Notes: generated by a model from the letters alone, not told the origin. A stretch of 64,000 nt of DNA from Staphylococcus americanisciuri (GCF_024814435.1 NZ_JANUXY010000003.1:1-64000), one strand, 5' to 3'; counted from the stretch's first letter, positions 15,903 to 25,000 are shown. A program made the numbers and translations.

Positions 15903-16223
15903 TTAAACCCCTTCAAACTTTAATACTGCATTAGAATCTTTTGATAGAATCTCTTTAAGGATATACCGCCATTCTCTCATAATCGGTTCTTCATCCTTAA
16001 ATTGTTTTGTATATAAAACTTTTAACATCTTCACTAAATCACTTGTCTTATACTCACTTTCAGCTGCAATAAAATATTTCTTGTTAATATCATAAAAAAG
16101 GTATTCTATTTGTTCCATGTAATCAATATATAAATAATACTTAATCTTTTCGTCATTCACATGAAAAATAAAATCTACTACTGGCCCTGGACCTTCCCAT
16201 TCTTTTGTCACGAAATAGTTCAT
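15903..16223 (-). CDS. Small hypothetical protein, copy B of a tandem pair
   Basis: 106 aa paralogue of the 15463-15783 product, with the same start (MNYFVTKEWEGPGPVV) and the same EEPIMREWRYILKE and FEGV. The core is diverged (YLFYDINKKYFIAAESEYKTSDL). It sits directly downstream of the yjiH-type gene, about 110 nt from its stop. A possible promoter with -10 TATAAT lies about 30 nt upstream of the ATG. GAGGTTAGAC precedes the start. No known domain recognised. Confidence 0.6.
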   Translation of the reverse strand: MNYFVTKEWEGPGPVVDFIFHVNDEKIKYYLYIDYMEQIEYLFYDINKKYFIAAESEYKTSDLVKMLKVLYTKQFKDEEPIMREWRYILKEILSKDSNAVLKFEGV

Positions 16224-16295
16224 GTCTAACCTCTATTTTTTGTTTTATTATACTATAAATGCACTCTACACTTTTTACTTTTCACAAATAAAAAA

Positions 16296-16317
16296 TGGAA
16301 CAGCCATAGCCATTCCA
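16296..16317 (-). terminator. Terminator-like hairpin of the yjiH-type gene
   Basis: Interrupted stem around CAGCCATAGC with arms TGGAA/TTCCA, followed on the minus strand by TTTTTTATT, 14 nt past the stop codon. Confidence 0.5.
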
Positions 16318-16330
16318 TCGATATATTGTA

Positions 16331-17701
16331 TTAGAAAAAGATATGCGCAAAGAGTGCGATGACTGGTAATGTGATAATCGTACGAATTAAGAAAATCACA
16401 AAGAGTTTCCATAAGCTCACTGGGATTTTTGAACCTAAGATCACACCGCCGACTTCTGATAAATAAATCAATTGGCATACACTTAATGCGCCGACAACGA
16501 AACGTGTTAAGTCACTTTGAACACCATCAATTAAAATAGACGGTAAGAACATGTCTGCAAAACCGATAATCATTGTTTTAGACGCTTCAGCCGCTTCTGG
16601 TATTTGTAATAACTCTAAGAATGGCACAAATGGCTTGCCGACAATTTCAAAAATAGGTGTGTATGTCGCAAGGATTGTCGCTGCTGTCCCGATGGTCATG
16701 ACAACTGGAATCACGACCAACCACATGTCCATGACTGTGCGCACAGCTGTATGAACATACAATTTAATACCTGGTGCTTTATACCCAGTCTCTACAGCAT
16801 CTTCATAACCTTTTGCTAATGCTTCTTTGTATGAGTAGCGCTTTTCTGGACGCTCTTTTGCTGACACGCCATCTACATAGTTATCTGCTACTGAACGCAA
16901 TGGCCAAATACGTGGCATGATTAATGCTGCGACAAAACATGCAACAATAACTGTGAAGTAGAATGCTGCGAAACGATCGATTAAACCGATTGTTTCTGCA
17001 ATAACAATCGCAAATGTTAATGATACAACGCTGAATGTTGTCGCAATAACGGTTGCTTCACGACGTGTGTAGTAGCCCTGTTCATATTGCTTACTCGTAA
17101 TCATGACCCCGACAGTGCCATCACCGATAAATGATGCTAAGTTATCAACTGTTGAACGTCCCGGTAAGGTAAAGAGTGGACGCATAATCGGTCTGAATAT
17201 CGGCCCTAAAAATTCCAGTAGTCCGTATTCTAATAATAATGGTAAAAAGATAGCCGCAAAGAAAAATACAGCAACTAATGTTGGAAGAAGACCCGTAAAA
17301 ATTAAGTCCCCTGTATCTTCTGAAAAAATCCATTCTGGTCCAATTTTCAAGAATGTTATCCAAGCAAAAATAACGGCAACGATACGCACAATTAACCATG
17401 GCCATGTAACGATAAATGTATTCGTTAAAAATTGTGAATGTGCGACTTTGTTGCGCCATACAGTACTAAAAAGAATTGTTAAGACACCTGAAATTGTAAT
17501 AATCGTAATAATTAAATACGGCATCACACCGCCAATCATATCTTTAAAGACCCCAGCCAAAAATGCGACAGGTAGTGTTGTTTTACTTTGTCCATCTTCA
17601 ACAATTGGGACTGGTACTAAAAATAAGATAATCCCAATTAAAGATAATAAAATAAATTTCCACATACCGATACGCTGTTGCTGTTTCGATAATTTATCCA
17701 T
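16331..17701 (-). CDS. YjiH family membrane protein (nucleoside-recognition Gate domain)
   Basis: Integral membrane protein of 456 aa with about 10-11 hydrophobic segments and two Gate/nucleoside-recognition regions. One is around FTLPGRSTVDNLASFIGDGTVG. The other is around GFADMFLPSILIDGV. The protein ends with SEVGGVILGSKIPVSLWKLF. The YjiH family is predicted to move nucleosides or related solutes, but transport has not been shown. The ATG is the first codon after TTTAATCC-type upstream sequence. It is a core gene bordering the accessory island, and its last bases were copied into the island. Confidence 0.88.
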   Translation of the reverse strand: MDKLSKQQQRIGMWKFILLSLIGIILFLVPVPIVEDGQSKTTLPVAFLAGVFKDMIGGVMPYLIITIITISGVLTILFSTVWRNKVAHSQFLTNTFIVTWPWLIVRIVAVIFAWITFLKIGPEWIFSEDTGDLIFTGLLPTLVAVFFFAAIFLPLLLEYGLLEFLGPIFRPIMRPLFTLPGRSTVDNLASFIGDGTVGVMITSKQYEQGYYTRREATVIATTFSVVSLTFAIVIAETIGLIDRFAAFYFTVIVACFVAALIMPRIWPLRSVADNYVDGVSAKERPEKRYSYKEALAKGYEDAVETGYKAPGIKLYVHTAVRTVMDMWLVVIPVVMTIGTAATILATYTPIFEIVGKPFVPFLELLQIPEAAEASKTMIIGFADMFLPSILIDGVQSDLTRFVVGALSVCQLIYLSEVGGVILGSKIPVSLWKLFVIFLIRTIITLPVIALFAHIFF

Positions 17702-17886
17702 TTAATCCATCCTTCTTTTTTCGTTGGTTTTATTTGGAGTAGTGTGCGGCGCTGTGTTCCCTATTCAACACATAATATCTCACAAAAAATCGCCTCTATC
17801 CTAACATAATAAATTATACATAGGACAAAAGCGATATGCAATACGCAATTGAATATTGATACAATATAATGCATATTTAAATTTGT

Positions 17887-18849
17887 TTACATTTTTCTCA
17901 ATACAAATAAGAAATATGGCGCACCGATAATCGCAATTAACACCCCTACTGGAATATCTATCGGTGGCGCAATCGCACGTGCAGCTGCATCAGCAACAAC
18001 CATCAATAAGCCTCCGATTAAACCTGACATCAACACAATATGTATATGTCGATGTCCCACAATACTCCGTGCAATATGTGGCGCAATTAAGCCGAGAAAG
18101 CTTAAACCGCCGACAACTGAAATCGCCGAACCAGCTAACATGACTGCCGCCAACAACAGAATCATTTTAACTTTATTGACTTCTGTACCGAGTGCAGTTG
18201 CTACTTCATCACCTAAATGTAAGATGTCTAATTTGTAGCTATAATAAAGAATCAAAGGAATTCCGACACATAACCAAGGTAAGATGGTCCATACATGTTG
18301 CATCGAACGTCCAAATAAACTACCCGTTAACCATACTAATGCGATGTTCGCTTCCATTGGATGACGGATTAATAAATATTGTACGACCGCCATTGCAATG
18401 GCACCAATCGCCATCCCGATTAAGGCGAGCTGTGAGCCTTTCACATTTTTATAACTAATCAGTAACGATAAAACCAAACTAATAACCAATGCACCAGCAA
18501 ATGATGCGACGGGTAAAATAAATAATGGTGCTGTTGGAAAAACAATGATTACCATCACTGCTGCTAAACTTGCACCTTTTGTAATACCGATGACGTCTGG
18601 GGATGCGAGTGGGTTACGTACAACGCCTTGTATGACCGCACCTGAAATCGCCAATGCGGCACCGACTAGGATCGCAAGCAACATGCGAGGCACCCGATAT
18701 TCACTCAATATAAAGTTGCTGTCCGTCCATACTTCTTGTAACACTTGTGCGGGTGGAATCCAAACTGCACCGGCACTCAATCCTAAAAAGGCACCAATCA
18801 CGAGTAGTAGCGTAATAATGATATAACGTCCTTTTAACTGTCGTTTCAT
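17887..18849 (-). CDS. htsC: Staphyloferrin A ABC importer permease HtsC
   Basis: FecCD/BtuC-type permease, 320 aa, with the family's multi-helix pattern. GAALAISGAVIQGVVRNPLA and LSFLGLIAPHIARSIVGHRH mark the permease repeat and the coupling loop to the ATPase. It pairs with HtsB to import ferric staphyloferrin A delivered by HtsA. The ATPase (FhuC in S. aureus) is not in this operon. The ATG at 18849 overlaps the htsB stop (ATGA), and AAAGGGGTG precedes it. It is the last gene of the Fur-controlled htsABC unit. Confidence 0.93.
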   Translation of the reverse strand: MKRQLKGRYIIITLLLVIGAFLGLSAGAVWIPPAQVLQEVWTDSNFILSEYRVPRMLLAILVGAALAISGAVIQGVVRNPLASPDVIGITKGASLAAVMVIIVFPTAPLFILPVASFAGALVISLVLSLLISYKNVKGSQLALIGMAIGAIAMAVVQYLLIRHPMEANIALVWLTGSLFGRSMQHVWTILPWLCVGIPLILYYSYKLDILHLGDEVATALGTEVNKVKMILLLAAVMLAGSAISVVGGLSFLGLIAPHIARSIVGHRHIHIVLMSGLIGGLLMVVADAAARAIAPPIDIPVGVLIAIIGAPYFLFVLRKM

Positions 18850-19871
18850 CGTGAACGCACCCCTTTCAGTGTAATCCACAAGAAGTAAAAGGCACCGACG
18901 AATGATGTTACGATACCCACTGGCGATTCAAATGGGAAGGCAATGAGCCGACTTAATACATCTGAGATTAACAGTAAGTCTGCACCCATAATCATCGACA
19001 GTGTAATAATTAAAAAGTAATTACGATTTAAATAGTGTTTTACGATATGCGGAATAATCAAACCAATAAAGCCAATCGGTCCGGCAATTGCCACACAAGA
19101 ACCTGCTAGAATGACAACTAAAAATCCTGCAAGCGCACGCACAAGTTGCGTATTCTGTCCAAGTCCCGTCGCAATCTGATCGCCAAGGTCGAGTACTGCA
19201 AGCTGTTTGGCCAACAATAATGCGCCGATAAAACCCGCAATTAAAAATGGTGCGACTTTTACAATATGCATCCATTTAATCGTATGTAATGCACCAACGA
19301 GCCAGAACATGACGGTTGTTGTCGCATCATCATGTAACAAAATAATACCTTGCGTTAAACTCGTAAAAAACAAGTGTATCGTCATCCCAGCGAGTGCCAA
19401 CTTAATCGGCGTCATCCCTTTCGTCGTATCGGCTAACAAATAAACAGCCAAGCCACCGATAAAGGCACCAACAAAAGCAAAGATAATATTATAACCTGCT
19501 GATGAAGGTATGAGCACAGTAATCAATACAACGAAAAAAGATGCACCCGCATTGACCCCAAAGATTTGTGGTGAAGCAAGCGGGTTACGTGTAATAGCTT
19601 GCATCAATACCCCTGCAACGCCTAATGCTGCCCCAATTAATACTGCAGCAACCATTCTTGGCATGCGTACATTATGTATAATAAACGTCGCTTTCGTTTC
19701 TTTGACAGAGAAAAAATAGTCTAAGAACGATTGAAAATTAATTTTGGACGATCCGATTGCAAGATTTAAATATGTTGCAAAAACAAGAAAGCACACGCTC
19801 ACAATAAATGCGAGCGTAGTGCGTTTCTGTTGGTGATGTCCAGTGTATGTGTTTGTTGTTTGTTTCGACAT
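18846..19871 (-). CDS. htsB: Staphyloferrin A ABC importer permease HtsB
   Basis: FecCD-type permease, 341 aa. It carries GAALGVAGVLMQAITRNPLASP, the family signature, and GPIGFIGLIIPHIVKHYLNR, the ATPase-docking loop. ATG at 19871 is chosen because AAAGGTG lies 7 nt upstream; a TTG two codons earlier is less likely. It is translationally coupled to htsC by a 4-nt overlap and follows htsA after 34 nt. It works with HtsC in iron-siderophore uptake; heme uptake was an early proposal for this operon. Confidence 0.93.
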   Translation of the reverse strand: MSKQTTNTYTGHHQQKRTTLAFIVSVCFLVFATYLNLAIGSSKINFQSFLDYFFSVKETKATFIIHNVRMPRMVAAVLIGAALGVAGVLMQAITRNPLASPQIFGVNAGASFFVVLITVLIPSSAGYNIIFAFVGAFIGGLAVYLLADTTKGMTPIKLALAGMTIHLFFTSLTQGIILLHDDATTTVMFWLVGALHTIKWMHIVKVAPFLIAGFIGALLLAKQLAVLDLGDQIATGLGQNTQLVRALAGFLVVILAGSCVAIAGPIGFIGLIIPHIVKHYLNRNYFLIITLSMIMGADLLLISDVLSRLIAFPFESPVGIVTSFVGAFYFLWITLKGVRSR

Positions 19872-19905
19872 AGCCAATCACCTTTATTCAAGTCTTTGAA
19901 GTGAC

Positions 19906-20886
19906 TTATTTGTCTGATTTAGAGATTTCTGCTAATTCTTTGGCAATTTCTTCAGAAGAAATTAAGCCACGGAATTTCGCCCACGTTAAACGATCTACAA
20001 CGTGTACACGTTTGTTTTTCACAGCATCTAAATCATTCCAAACTTTATCTTCTTTCATTTTAACGTAGAATGGATCATTTTCACCATTCACCATAATGAA
20101 CATACGCTCAGGGTTTACCTCTGCAAGTTGTTCAGAGTTCATATTCAAATATGGTGCGTTCAAATATTCAGGTAATTGATCTGCTAATTCTTTCGTTAAT
20201 GCCTCTTTAAAGCCAAGTTCATGTAAGAATTGACCTACATAAGATTTGTCAGAGTGCGCTAATAAACCTGATTGAGAGATAACGACTGGTAACACTTTTT
20301 TGTTTTTATCCATTGTAATCTCTTTTTCGTACTTCTCGATTTTTTCTTTATGTTCTTTAAGGCGTTTATCTGCTTCGTCTTCTTTAGATAATGCTTTACC
20401 AATTGTTTTGAATGCTTCTAGATTTTGTTTATAATCTGAGTCCAAACTTGGTAATAAAATCGTTGGTGCAATCTTGCTTAATTGCTCATAGTTACCTTTA
20501 TGACGGTTACTATCTGCAATAATTAAGTCCGGCTTCAATTGACTAATCACTTCTAGGTTAGGCTGTTTACGGTCACCAACTGACTTGTAATCGCCTACTT
20601 TATCACGAATCGGCTCGATGATATTCTCTTTGTCACCATCGTCCGCAATACCTACTGGTTTCACGCCTAATGCAACAAGTGCATCGACGAATGAGTACTC
20701 AAGCGCTACGACTTTTTTAGGCTCTTTATCAATTTTAGTCGTACCACCATCATGCTTCACTTCAACGGCTTTGTCCTTTGAGCTAGATGAGTTATCTTTT
20801 TTTGAGTCATTCGTATTCCCACATGCTGCAACAAACAGCAAGATAGACATCATTACGATGAACCCTATCCACTTATTTTTATTCAC
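19906..20886 (-). CDS. htsA: Staphyloferrin A-binding lipoprotein HtsA
   Basis: Surface lipoprotein of 326 aa that captures ferric staphyloferrin A. The N-terminus MNKNKWIGFIVMMSILLFVA leads to a lipobox ending at Cys22. It is followed by a lysine-rich linker and a class III periplasmic-binding fold (KKVVALEYSFVDALVALGVKPVG, LKPDLIIADSNRH, ending KFRGLISSEEIAKEL). Start is GTG at 20886 with AAAGGAAG upstream. A near-perfect Fur box lies about 50 nt upstream, so iron limitation should induce the htsABC unit. Confidence 0.95.
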   Translation of the reverse strand: MNKNKWIGFIVMMSILLFVAACGNTNDSKKDNSSSSKDKAVEVKHDGGTTKIDKEPKKVVALEYSFVDALVALGVKPVGIADDGDKENIIEPIRDKVGDYKSVGDRKQPNLEVISQLKPDLIIADSNRHKGNYEQLSKIAPTILLPSLDSDYKQNLEAFKTIGKALSKEDEADKRLKEHKEKIEKYEKEITMDKNKKVLPVVISQSGLLAHSDKSYVGQFLHELGFKEALTKELADQLPEYLNAPYLNMNSEQLAEVNPERMFIMVNGENDPFYVKMKEDKVWNDLDAVKNKRVHVVDRLTWAKFRGLISSEEIAKELAEISKSDK

Positions 20887-20936
20887 AATTTAACACTTCC
20901 TTTATGTTAGAAATTGAAAGCCTTATCAACAATATA

Positions 20937-20955
20937 ATTGATAATGATTATCAAT
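20937..20955. promoter_or_regulatory. Fur box of htsABC
   Basis: ATTGATAATGATTATCAAT is a perfect 9-1-9 inverted repeat matching the Fur consensus. It lies 51-69 nt upstream of the htsA start and just before the sfaC stop, so it controls htsABC rather than sfaC. Confidence 0.92.
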
Positions 20956-20956
20956 G

Positions 20957-22030
20957 TCAATAGCAGGAAGTAAATTTTTCATTCTTCTTATCTACAAGGC
21001 CTTGTATCAATAATTCAACGCCCTCATCTTCTATATAATTTTTGACAAGTTGTTGGCTGTGCATACTGTGTGCAATTGCGTCATATCCAAGATTAAACGT
21101 GACTTTATCTCCAATCTGATAATAATCTGCAAGACCTAAATTAAGCAGGAGTACGTCACTTGTATAACCGACAATTGAAAGCTGTTCATCAAGTGGCATC
21201 ATATCGTTTACCGCTGTATCTAATTGACCAACATCGACAATCGCTTGTAAATAAGACTGATGTGTCCCCAAATCTAAACAAGGTTTAATCTCAAGAATAC
21301 GCCCCGTAATCGTAATGGCATCACTATATAGTTGTGGTAGACGCATATTATATGCTGTTTCATAACCTCTAAAAATAGCTTCTCCTACTCGCAGTTCATT
21401 GATGCGTCCTAAGTCTTGATACATCGCTAGCGTCAACATGCTAGAATTACCACCAGAAATCGTTTGTAGATGCAGTCCTGTATCTTTTTCTACCGCTTCA
21501 ATAAAACGATGCATGTACGGCAAATCTTCTTCAGTCGGTGGCATTTGTCGATAACACATAAAATTAAAAGCCAAGCCCCTCAAAGCAATCCCTTTCAGTT
21601 TCATAATCTGTCGAATGTATAAGACCACTTCATAAGTCAGCACCCCTTCTCGACCATCTTTCCAGTCAACCATCAATAAAAGTTGATGCTTCGTTCGTTG
21701 TTGAACTGCTGCTTCACTCAATGCTCGAATCGTTTCCATCTCAGTTTGCAAGCTGATACGTGTGCACTGAACTGTTTGCATTGCTTCTTCTGGTAAACTC
21801 CCCCTGATTAACATGAAGTCTTTGCGCAGTGACTGTTCATTTGGTATATGTTTCAAACGCGATTCTGCTAACAAATCAAACCCTAAGTCACGTAACATAT
21901 TATGCACTTTAGCGTCTCCCGCCATACATTTCGTTACAGGAATCATTCGAATCCCTCGATGATGTAGCATTTGTTGTAGCAACACAGCATTGTATTTAAT
22001 TTTGCTCAAATGAATATTGATAATACCCAT
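20957..22030 (-). CDS. sfaC: SfaC, PLP-dependent racemase supplying D-ornithine
   Basis: Alanine/ornithine racemase-type fold III PLP enzyme, 357 aa. The cofactor lysine is in MIPVTKCMAGD near the N-terminus. GREGVL, TISGGNSSML and LRVGEAIFRGY line the barrel. In staphyloferrin A synthesis it is held to turn L-ornithine into the D-ornithine backbone. The start codon shares its A with the sfaB stop (TAATG), with AGAAGGTG upstream, which fits tight coupling in the sfaABC operon. The substrate is taken from the locus, not from residues I can read. Confidence 0.92.
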   Translation of the reverse strand: MGIINIHLSKIKYNAVLLQQMLHHRGIRMIPVTKCMAGDAKVHNMLRDLGFDLLAESRLKHIPNEQSLRKDFMLIRGSLPEEAMQTVQCTRISLQTEMETIRALSEAAVQQRTKHQLLLMVDWKDGREGVLTYEVVLYIRQIMKLKGIALRGLAFNFMCYRQMPPTEEDLPYMHRFIEAVEKDTGLHLQTISGGNSSMLTLAMYQDLGRINELRVGEAIFRGYETAYNMRLPQLYSDAITITGRILEIKPCLDLGTHQSYLQAIVDVGQLDTAVNDMMPLDEQLSIVGYTSDVLLLNLGLADYYQIGDKVTFNLGYDAIAHSMHSQQLVKNYIEDEGVELLIQGLVDKKNEKFTSCY

Positions 22031-23799
22031 TAATACACCTTCTTTTCATATAATGGATTATCAAGGGCAACATTCATATATTGCTTGACTTGTTGATTCA
22101 TACGCATATTCAATAACGCCTTTACAATAACTCGTTCGCCAAACAGCACACGCTTTAATGCAACAGCATGGGATTGTGTATCGTCTATCGCTTCATGAAT
22201 AACATCACTCACAATATCATATAACGCCTGTTCATCACTTTTGTAGACATGTTTAAAATGATGAATGAGTGTCCCTAATTGGTTTTGAATGACTGCATGT
22301 TGGAACTTTGCTATCACTGCTTCAATATTTTCAGCGATTAAGCTCGTGTTCGTAACGACAACATTCGGAATGGCACGCTGTAATGTTGGTAAGTCAATGC
22401 GTGCACCTCCTAAGTCTCTAACAATAAATGAAAACGTTTGGTCCGCTTTGTTCACTTCTAAAACCGTATTCTGTTGATGTGCTTCTAAAGCAATGCCATA
22501 ACGCTGAATATACGCGATGAGTGGGATCACTAACGCACGACTATATTCGCGAATAAACGTCGCAATCGTTGTTGCATTCACATCGCCATAGACATATTCA
22601 ATCAAACTATCCACAACGACCTGTTTGTCTACAGGGTTGCGTTCGATTAAACATGCCGTCACAAGTTGCGTCATCTCAGTTACATCCTTCTCAGGTGATT
22701 GGCGTACAATCATCGCAAATTGTCGTGCCACATCAGCCGGTGCATCAATATAGGCACCATATGGCTCCAGTGCGACCTGTAATGTCGGAAATTCATTCAG
22801 TAATGGTTGCAATTGATAACTCAAGTTAGGCCCATCAACCGTTGTTACTGTCGAAACTGTTCGCACAGCACTCGTTGCTTGCACATTAACTGGTAATTTG
22901 ATGTGATACGGACGATTTAACAAATACATCGTTCTAAATGACAATGTTGCTTTTGCCTCTACCGTAAACGGTGTCGGAATCACTGTATGTGCTTGAATGT
23001 TGTCTTTAAATTGCTGCACAACGACATGCTCATATTGCCACGGATGTACAAACAAAACACGATAGGCTTCTAACTCTGCTTCATACGGTTCTAAATATTG
23101 CTGTAACTTGCGCTTCATATCTGGAACCACCTTATTCAACACAAAATTCGAGTCACCGTTCATAGCTGTTTCATGCAATACTGTTTCTTTTACCAACACA
23201 ATATTTAACGGCACAACACGCATAAACTCCGGTGCATATGCTTGAATATCATCAGACGTTAATGGCAATTTGGTTTTCGTTAACGGGTGTGAAGGGTGTC
23301 CGTGCCATACCATTCCTTCTGTGTAGCCTAATGCTGAGAAATGATGATCTTCCCCCATATGTGTTAACCAAGCAATAAAATTCAATTCACTTGGCATTCT
23401 AGAAAACTTCAATGCATGGCGCATGGCAGTTTCTCGATGTTCATACTGACGATAACTCAATGACAATCCCAACACGCTATGTTCTAATTCTTCAATTAAA
23501 CGCTCGTGGAAGCCAATGTCAAAATGCCTCATCAATACATCGATTAATGTACGCAAACTCTGAATCTCTTGTACTTCATTGGCTACCGAATATGTAATCG
23601 GCCCATCCATCGTTATTTGGTAAAATGCACTTTTTATTGTATAACGTACGTAAAGCATATGTTGCCGATAGCGAATTCTTACGTCGCCCTTTTCCACTGT
23701 TATATGTGTTGCTGCTGGAAATAACGCTTCTTTCATACATGCTAATAATACACGGTACTGAATCATTTGGTCCGCTTTATATTGATGTGTTGCTGTCAT
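22030..23799 (-). CDS. sfaB: SfaB, staphyloferrin A NIS synthetase (second citrate addition)
   Basis: IucA/IucC-family NRPS-independent siderophore synthetase, 589 aa, cytosolic. Visible family motifs are GHPSHPLTKTKLPLT (phosphate-binding HP-x-x-x-x-K segment), HPWQYEHVV, TSAVRTVST and ALEAHQQNTVLEV, with RDLGGARIDL in the fingers/palm part. In the known pathway SfaB attaches the second citrate to citryl-D-ornithine. ATG at 23799 is preferred since ATGGAGGCA precedes it. The gene overlaps the end of sfaA by 23 nt. Confidence 0.95.
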   Translation of the reverse strand: MTATHQYKADQMIQYRVLLACMKEALFPAATHITVEKGDVRIRYRQHMLYVRYTIKSAFYQITMDGPITYSVANEVQEIQSLRTLIDVLMRHFDIGFHERLIEELEHSVLGLSLSYRQYEHRETAMRHALKFSRMPSELNFIAWLTHMGEDHHFSALGYTEGMVWHGHPSHPLTKTKLPLTSDDIQAYAPEFMRVVPLNIVLVKETVLHETAMNGDSNFVLNKVVPDMKRKLQQYLEPYEAELEAYRVLFVHPWQYEHVVVQQFKDNIQAHTVIPTPFTVEAKATLSFRTMYLLNRPYHIKLPVNVQATSAVRTVSTVTTVDGPNLSYQLQPLLNEFPTLQVALEPYGAYIDAPADVARQFAMIVRQSPEKDVTEMTQLVTACLIERNPVDKQVVVDSLIEYVYGDVNATTIATFIREYSRALVIPLIAYIQRYGIALEAHQQNTVLEVNKADQTFSFIVRDLGGARIDLPTLQRAIPNVVVTNTSLIAENIEAVIAKFQHAVIQNQLGTLIHHFKHVYKSDEQALYDIVSDVIHEAIDDTQSHAVALKRVLFGERVIVKALLNMRMNQQVKQYMNVALDNPLYEKKVY

Positions 23800-24964
23800 G
23801 AGATATGCCTCCATTAAACTTAATCATTATAATATAACTGATTACCGCTATTATTACCGTTGTAATGCCCATCATCAGAAACGTCATAACAATTCCAAAC
23901 GTTTCTGCCAATAAGCTCATTAACAATGCCCCGAGTGGAATCATCCCTCGATCCATCATAATAACACTTAATATTTTACCACGATGTTCTGGTTCTACAT
24001 CTTTTTGAAAATAAATGCGATTAGTTGTTCGTGCAATTTGTCCAAATAGACCGACGAAAAAAATGAACACTAGTAAACCATACATGCCAAATGGAAAGAT
24101 ACAGATCAAACTGAGCCCAAATAGCACGGAACTGATATAATAGAGATGTTGCGTTGGAATATATTTAAGGATTGTTGGCAAACATAACGTCGCAAGAATG
24201 CCCCCTATCGCACTGACTGCCATGGCTGTTCCAAACAATTGGGCATTATTCGGATACTGTGCGTCTGTCAAAATCGGTAAGAGTGTTGCATAACAATATC
24301 CTGTCGCCATCATTAACAGTGCTGTCACAAAAATATGTCGTCCTTGAGTATGTATCTTAAAATAATGCCACGTCACAGCTAATGAAAGACCTTTTTTAGC
24401 TGTTTGTGCTGCATTATCAAATCGTAGTGGTATACTTGCTACTAATGCTAATAAATAACAAATCGATTGAACTATGAACGCACTTTGTACCCCTGTTGAT
24501 GCAATTAAAAAGCCTGAAATTGCCGGCCCTATAGAACGGCATGTATTTAATAGAAATGATTGATACGACACCGCTTTTGAAATCGACAACGTTGCCGACA
24601 AATCTGGTAGTACTGCTTGTCTTACAGGCGTTTCAATCGCACTCATACATCCGCGCAACAATGCATAACTATAAAGCACGTACATTGGCACATCACCCAT
24701 TGCTATAACCATTATCATTAATGTTGCCGTAATGATAAGCGAACTCATCGTAGTCAGTTTAATCAACGTACAACGTCTATAACGGTCTGCAATACTCCCC
24801 GCCCATATGCTCAATAAAAAAATAGGTGCAAGGCGGAAGAAATTAATCCACGCAAGATCAAATGCTCGATGATAGAGCTGATATGCGTACCAATTCAATG
24901 CAATTTGACCAATCCAATTACCAAGAAAAAGTAAAAAAGTACCGGAATAGAACCATTTCGCCAC
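23777..24964 (-). CDS. sfaA: SfaA, staphyloferrin A exporter (MFS)
   Basis: MFS efflux protein of about 395 aa with 12 hydrophobic segments. SIADRYRRCTLIKL is the loop 2-3 motif and PVRQAVLPDLS follows the third pair of helices. It matches the enterobactin-exporter-like MFS group. First gene of sfaABC; it exports the finished siderophore. Two in-frame GTG codons (24973 and 24964) are possible. The second is chosen because AAAGGGAG is 8 nt upstream of it but abuts the first. The divergent sfaD shares the 110-bp control region. Confidence 0.92.
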   Translation of the reverse strand: MAKWFYSGTFLLFLGNWIGQIALNWYAYQLYHRAFDLAWINFFRLAPIFLLSIWAGSIADRYRRCTLIKLTTMSSLIITATLMIMVIAMGDVPMYVLYSYALLRGCMSAIETPVRQAVLPDLSATLSISKAVSYQSFLLNTCRSIGPAISGFLIASTGVQSAFIVQSICYLLALVASIPLRFDNAAQTAKKGLSLAVTWHYFKIHTQGRHIFVTALLMMATGYCYATLLPILTDAQYPNNAQLFGTAMAVSAIGGILATLCLPTILKYIPTQHLYYISSVLFGLSLICIFPFGMYGLLVFIFFVGLFGQIARTTNRIYFQKDVEPEHRGKILSVIMMDRGMIPLGALLMSLLAETFGIVMTFLMMGITTVIIAVISYIIMIKFNGGISHDSNTSI

Positions 24965-24981
24965 GTTATCCACTCCCTTTA

Positions 24982-25000
24982 ATTGATAACCGTTCTCATT
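24982..25000. promoter_or_regulatory. Fur box between sfaA and sfaD
   Basis: ATTGATAACCGTTCTCATT keeps 14-15 positions of the Fur palindrome (ATTGATAATGATTATCAAT). It lies 18-36 nt upstream of the sfaA start in the divergent region with sfaD. It probably controls sfaABC and perhaps both directions. Confidence 0.75.

Larger units (their letters stand above)
15463..16342. repeat. Tandem duplication of a 440-bp unit including the yjiH gene tail
   Basis: Two direct units, 15463-15902 and 15903-16342. About 120 bases of noncoding DNA upstream of each small gene (15781-15900 and 16221-16340) are nearly identical, with only a few differences. The left copy even keeps TTAGAAAAAG, the stop codon and last codons of the yjiH-type gene. 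This fixes the origin of the duplication at the yjiH side. The gene centres differ far more than the noncoding part. Confidence 0.9.

Noticed and set aside
8627-16223. Type VII secretion toxin locus
   Set aside because: No WXG100, LXG or Ess machinery gene is present; only a short toxin-like end remains.
17103-17705. 200-codon plus-strand open frame opposite the yjiH-type gene
   Set aside because: Antisense shadow of a membrane protein gene; rich in Thr/Ile/Lys as expected from reversed hydrophobic codons, and no ribosome binding site.
17702-17886. Terminator for htsC or promoter for the yjiH-type gene
   Set aside because: Only AT-rich sequence with partial -10-like hexamers was seen; spacing to a -35 was not convincing.
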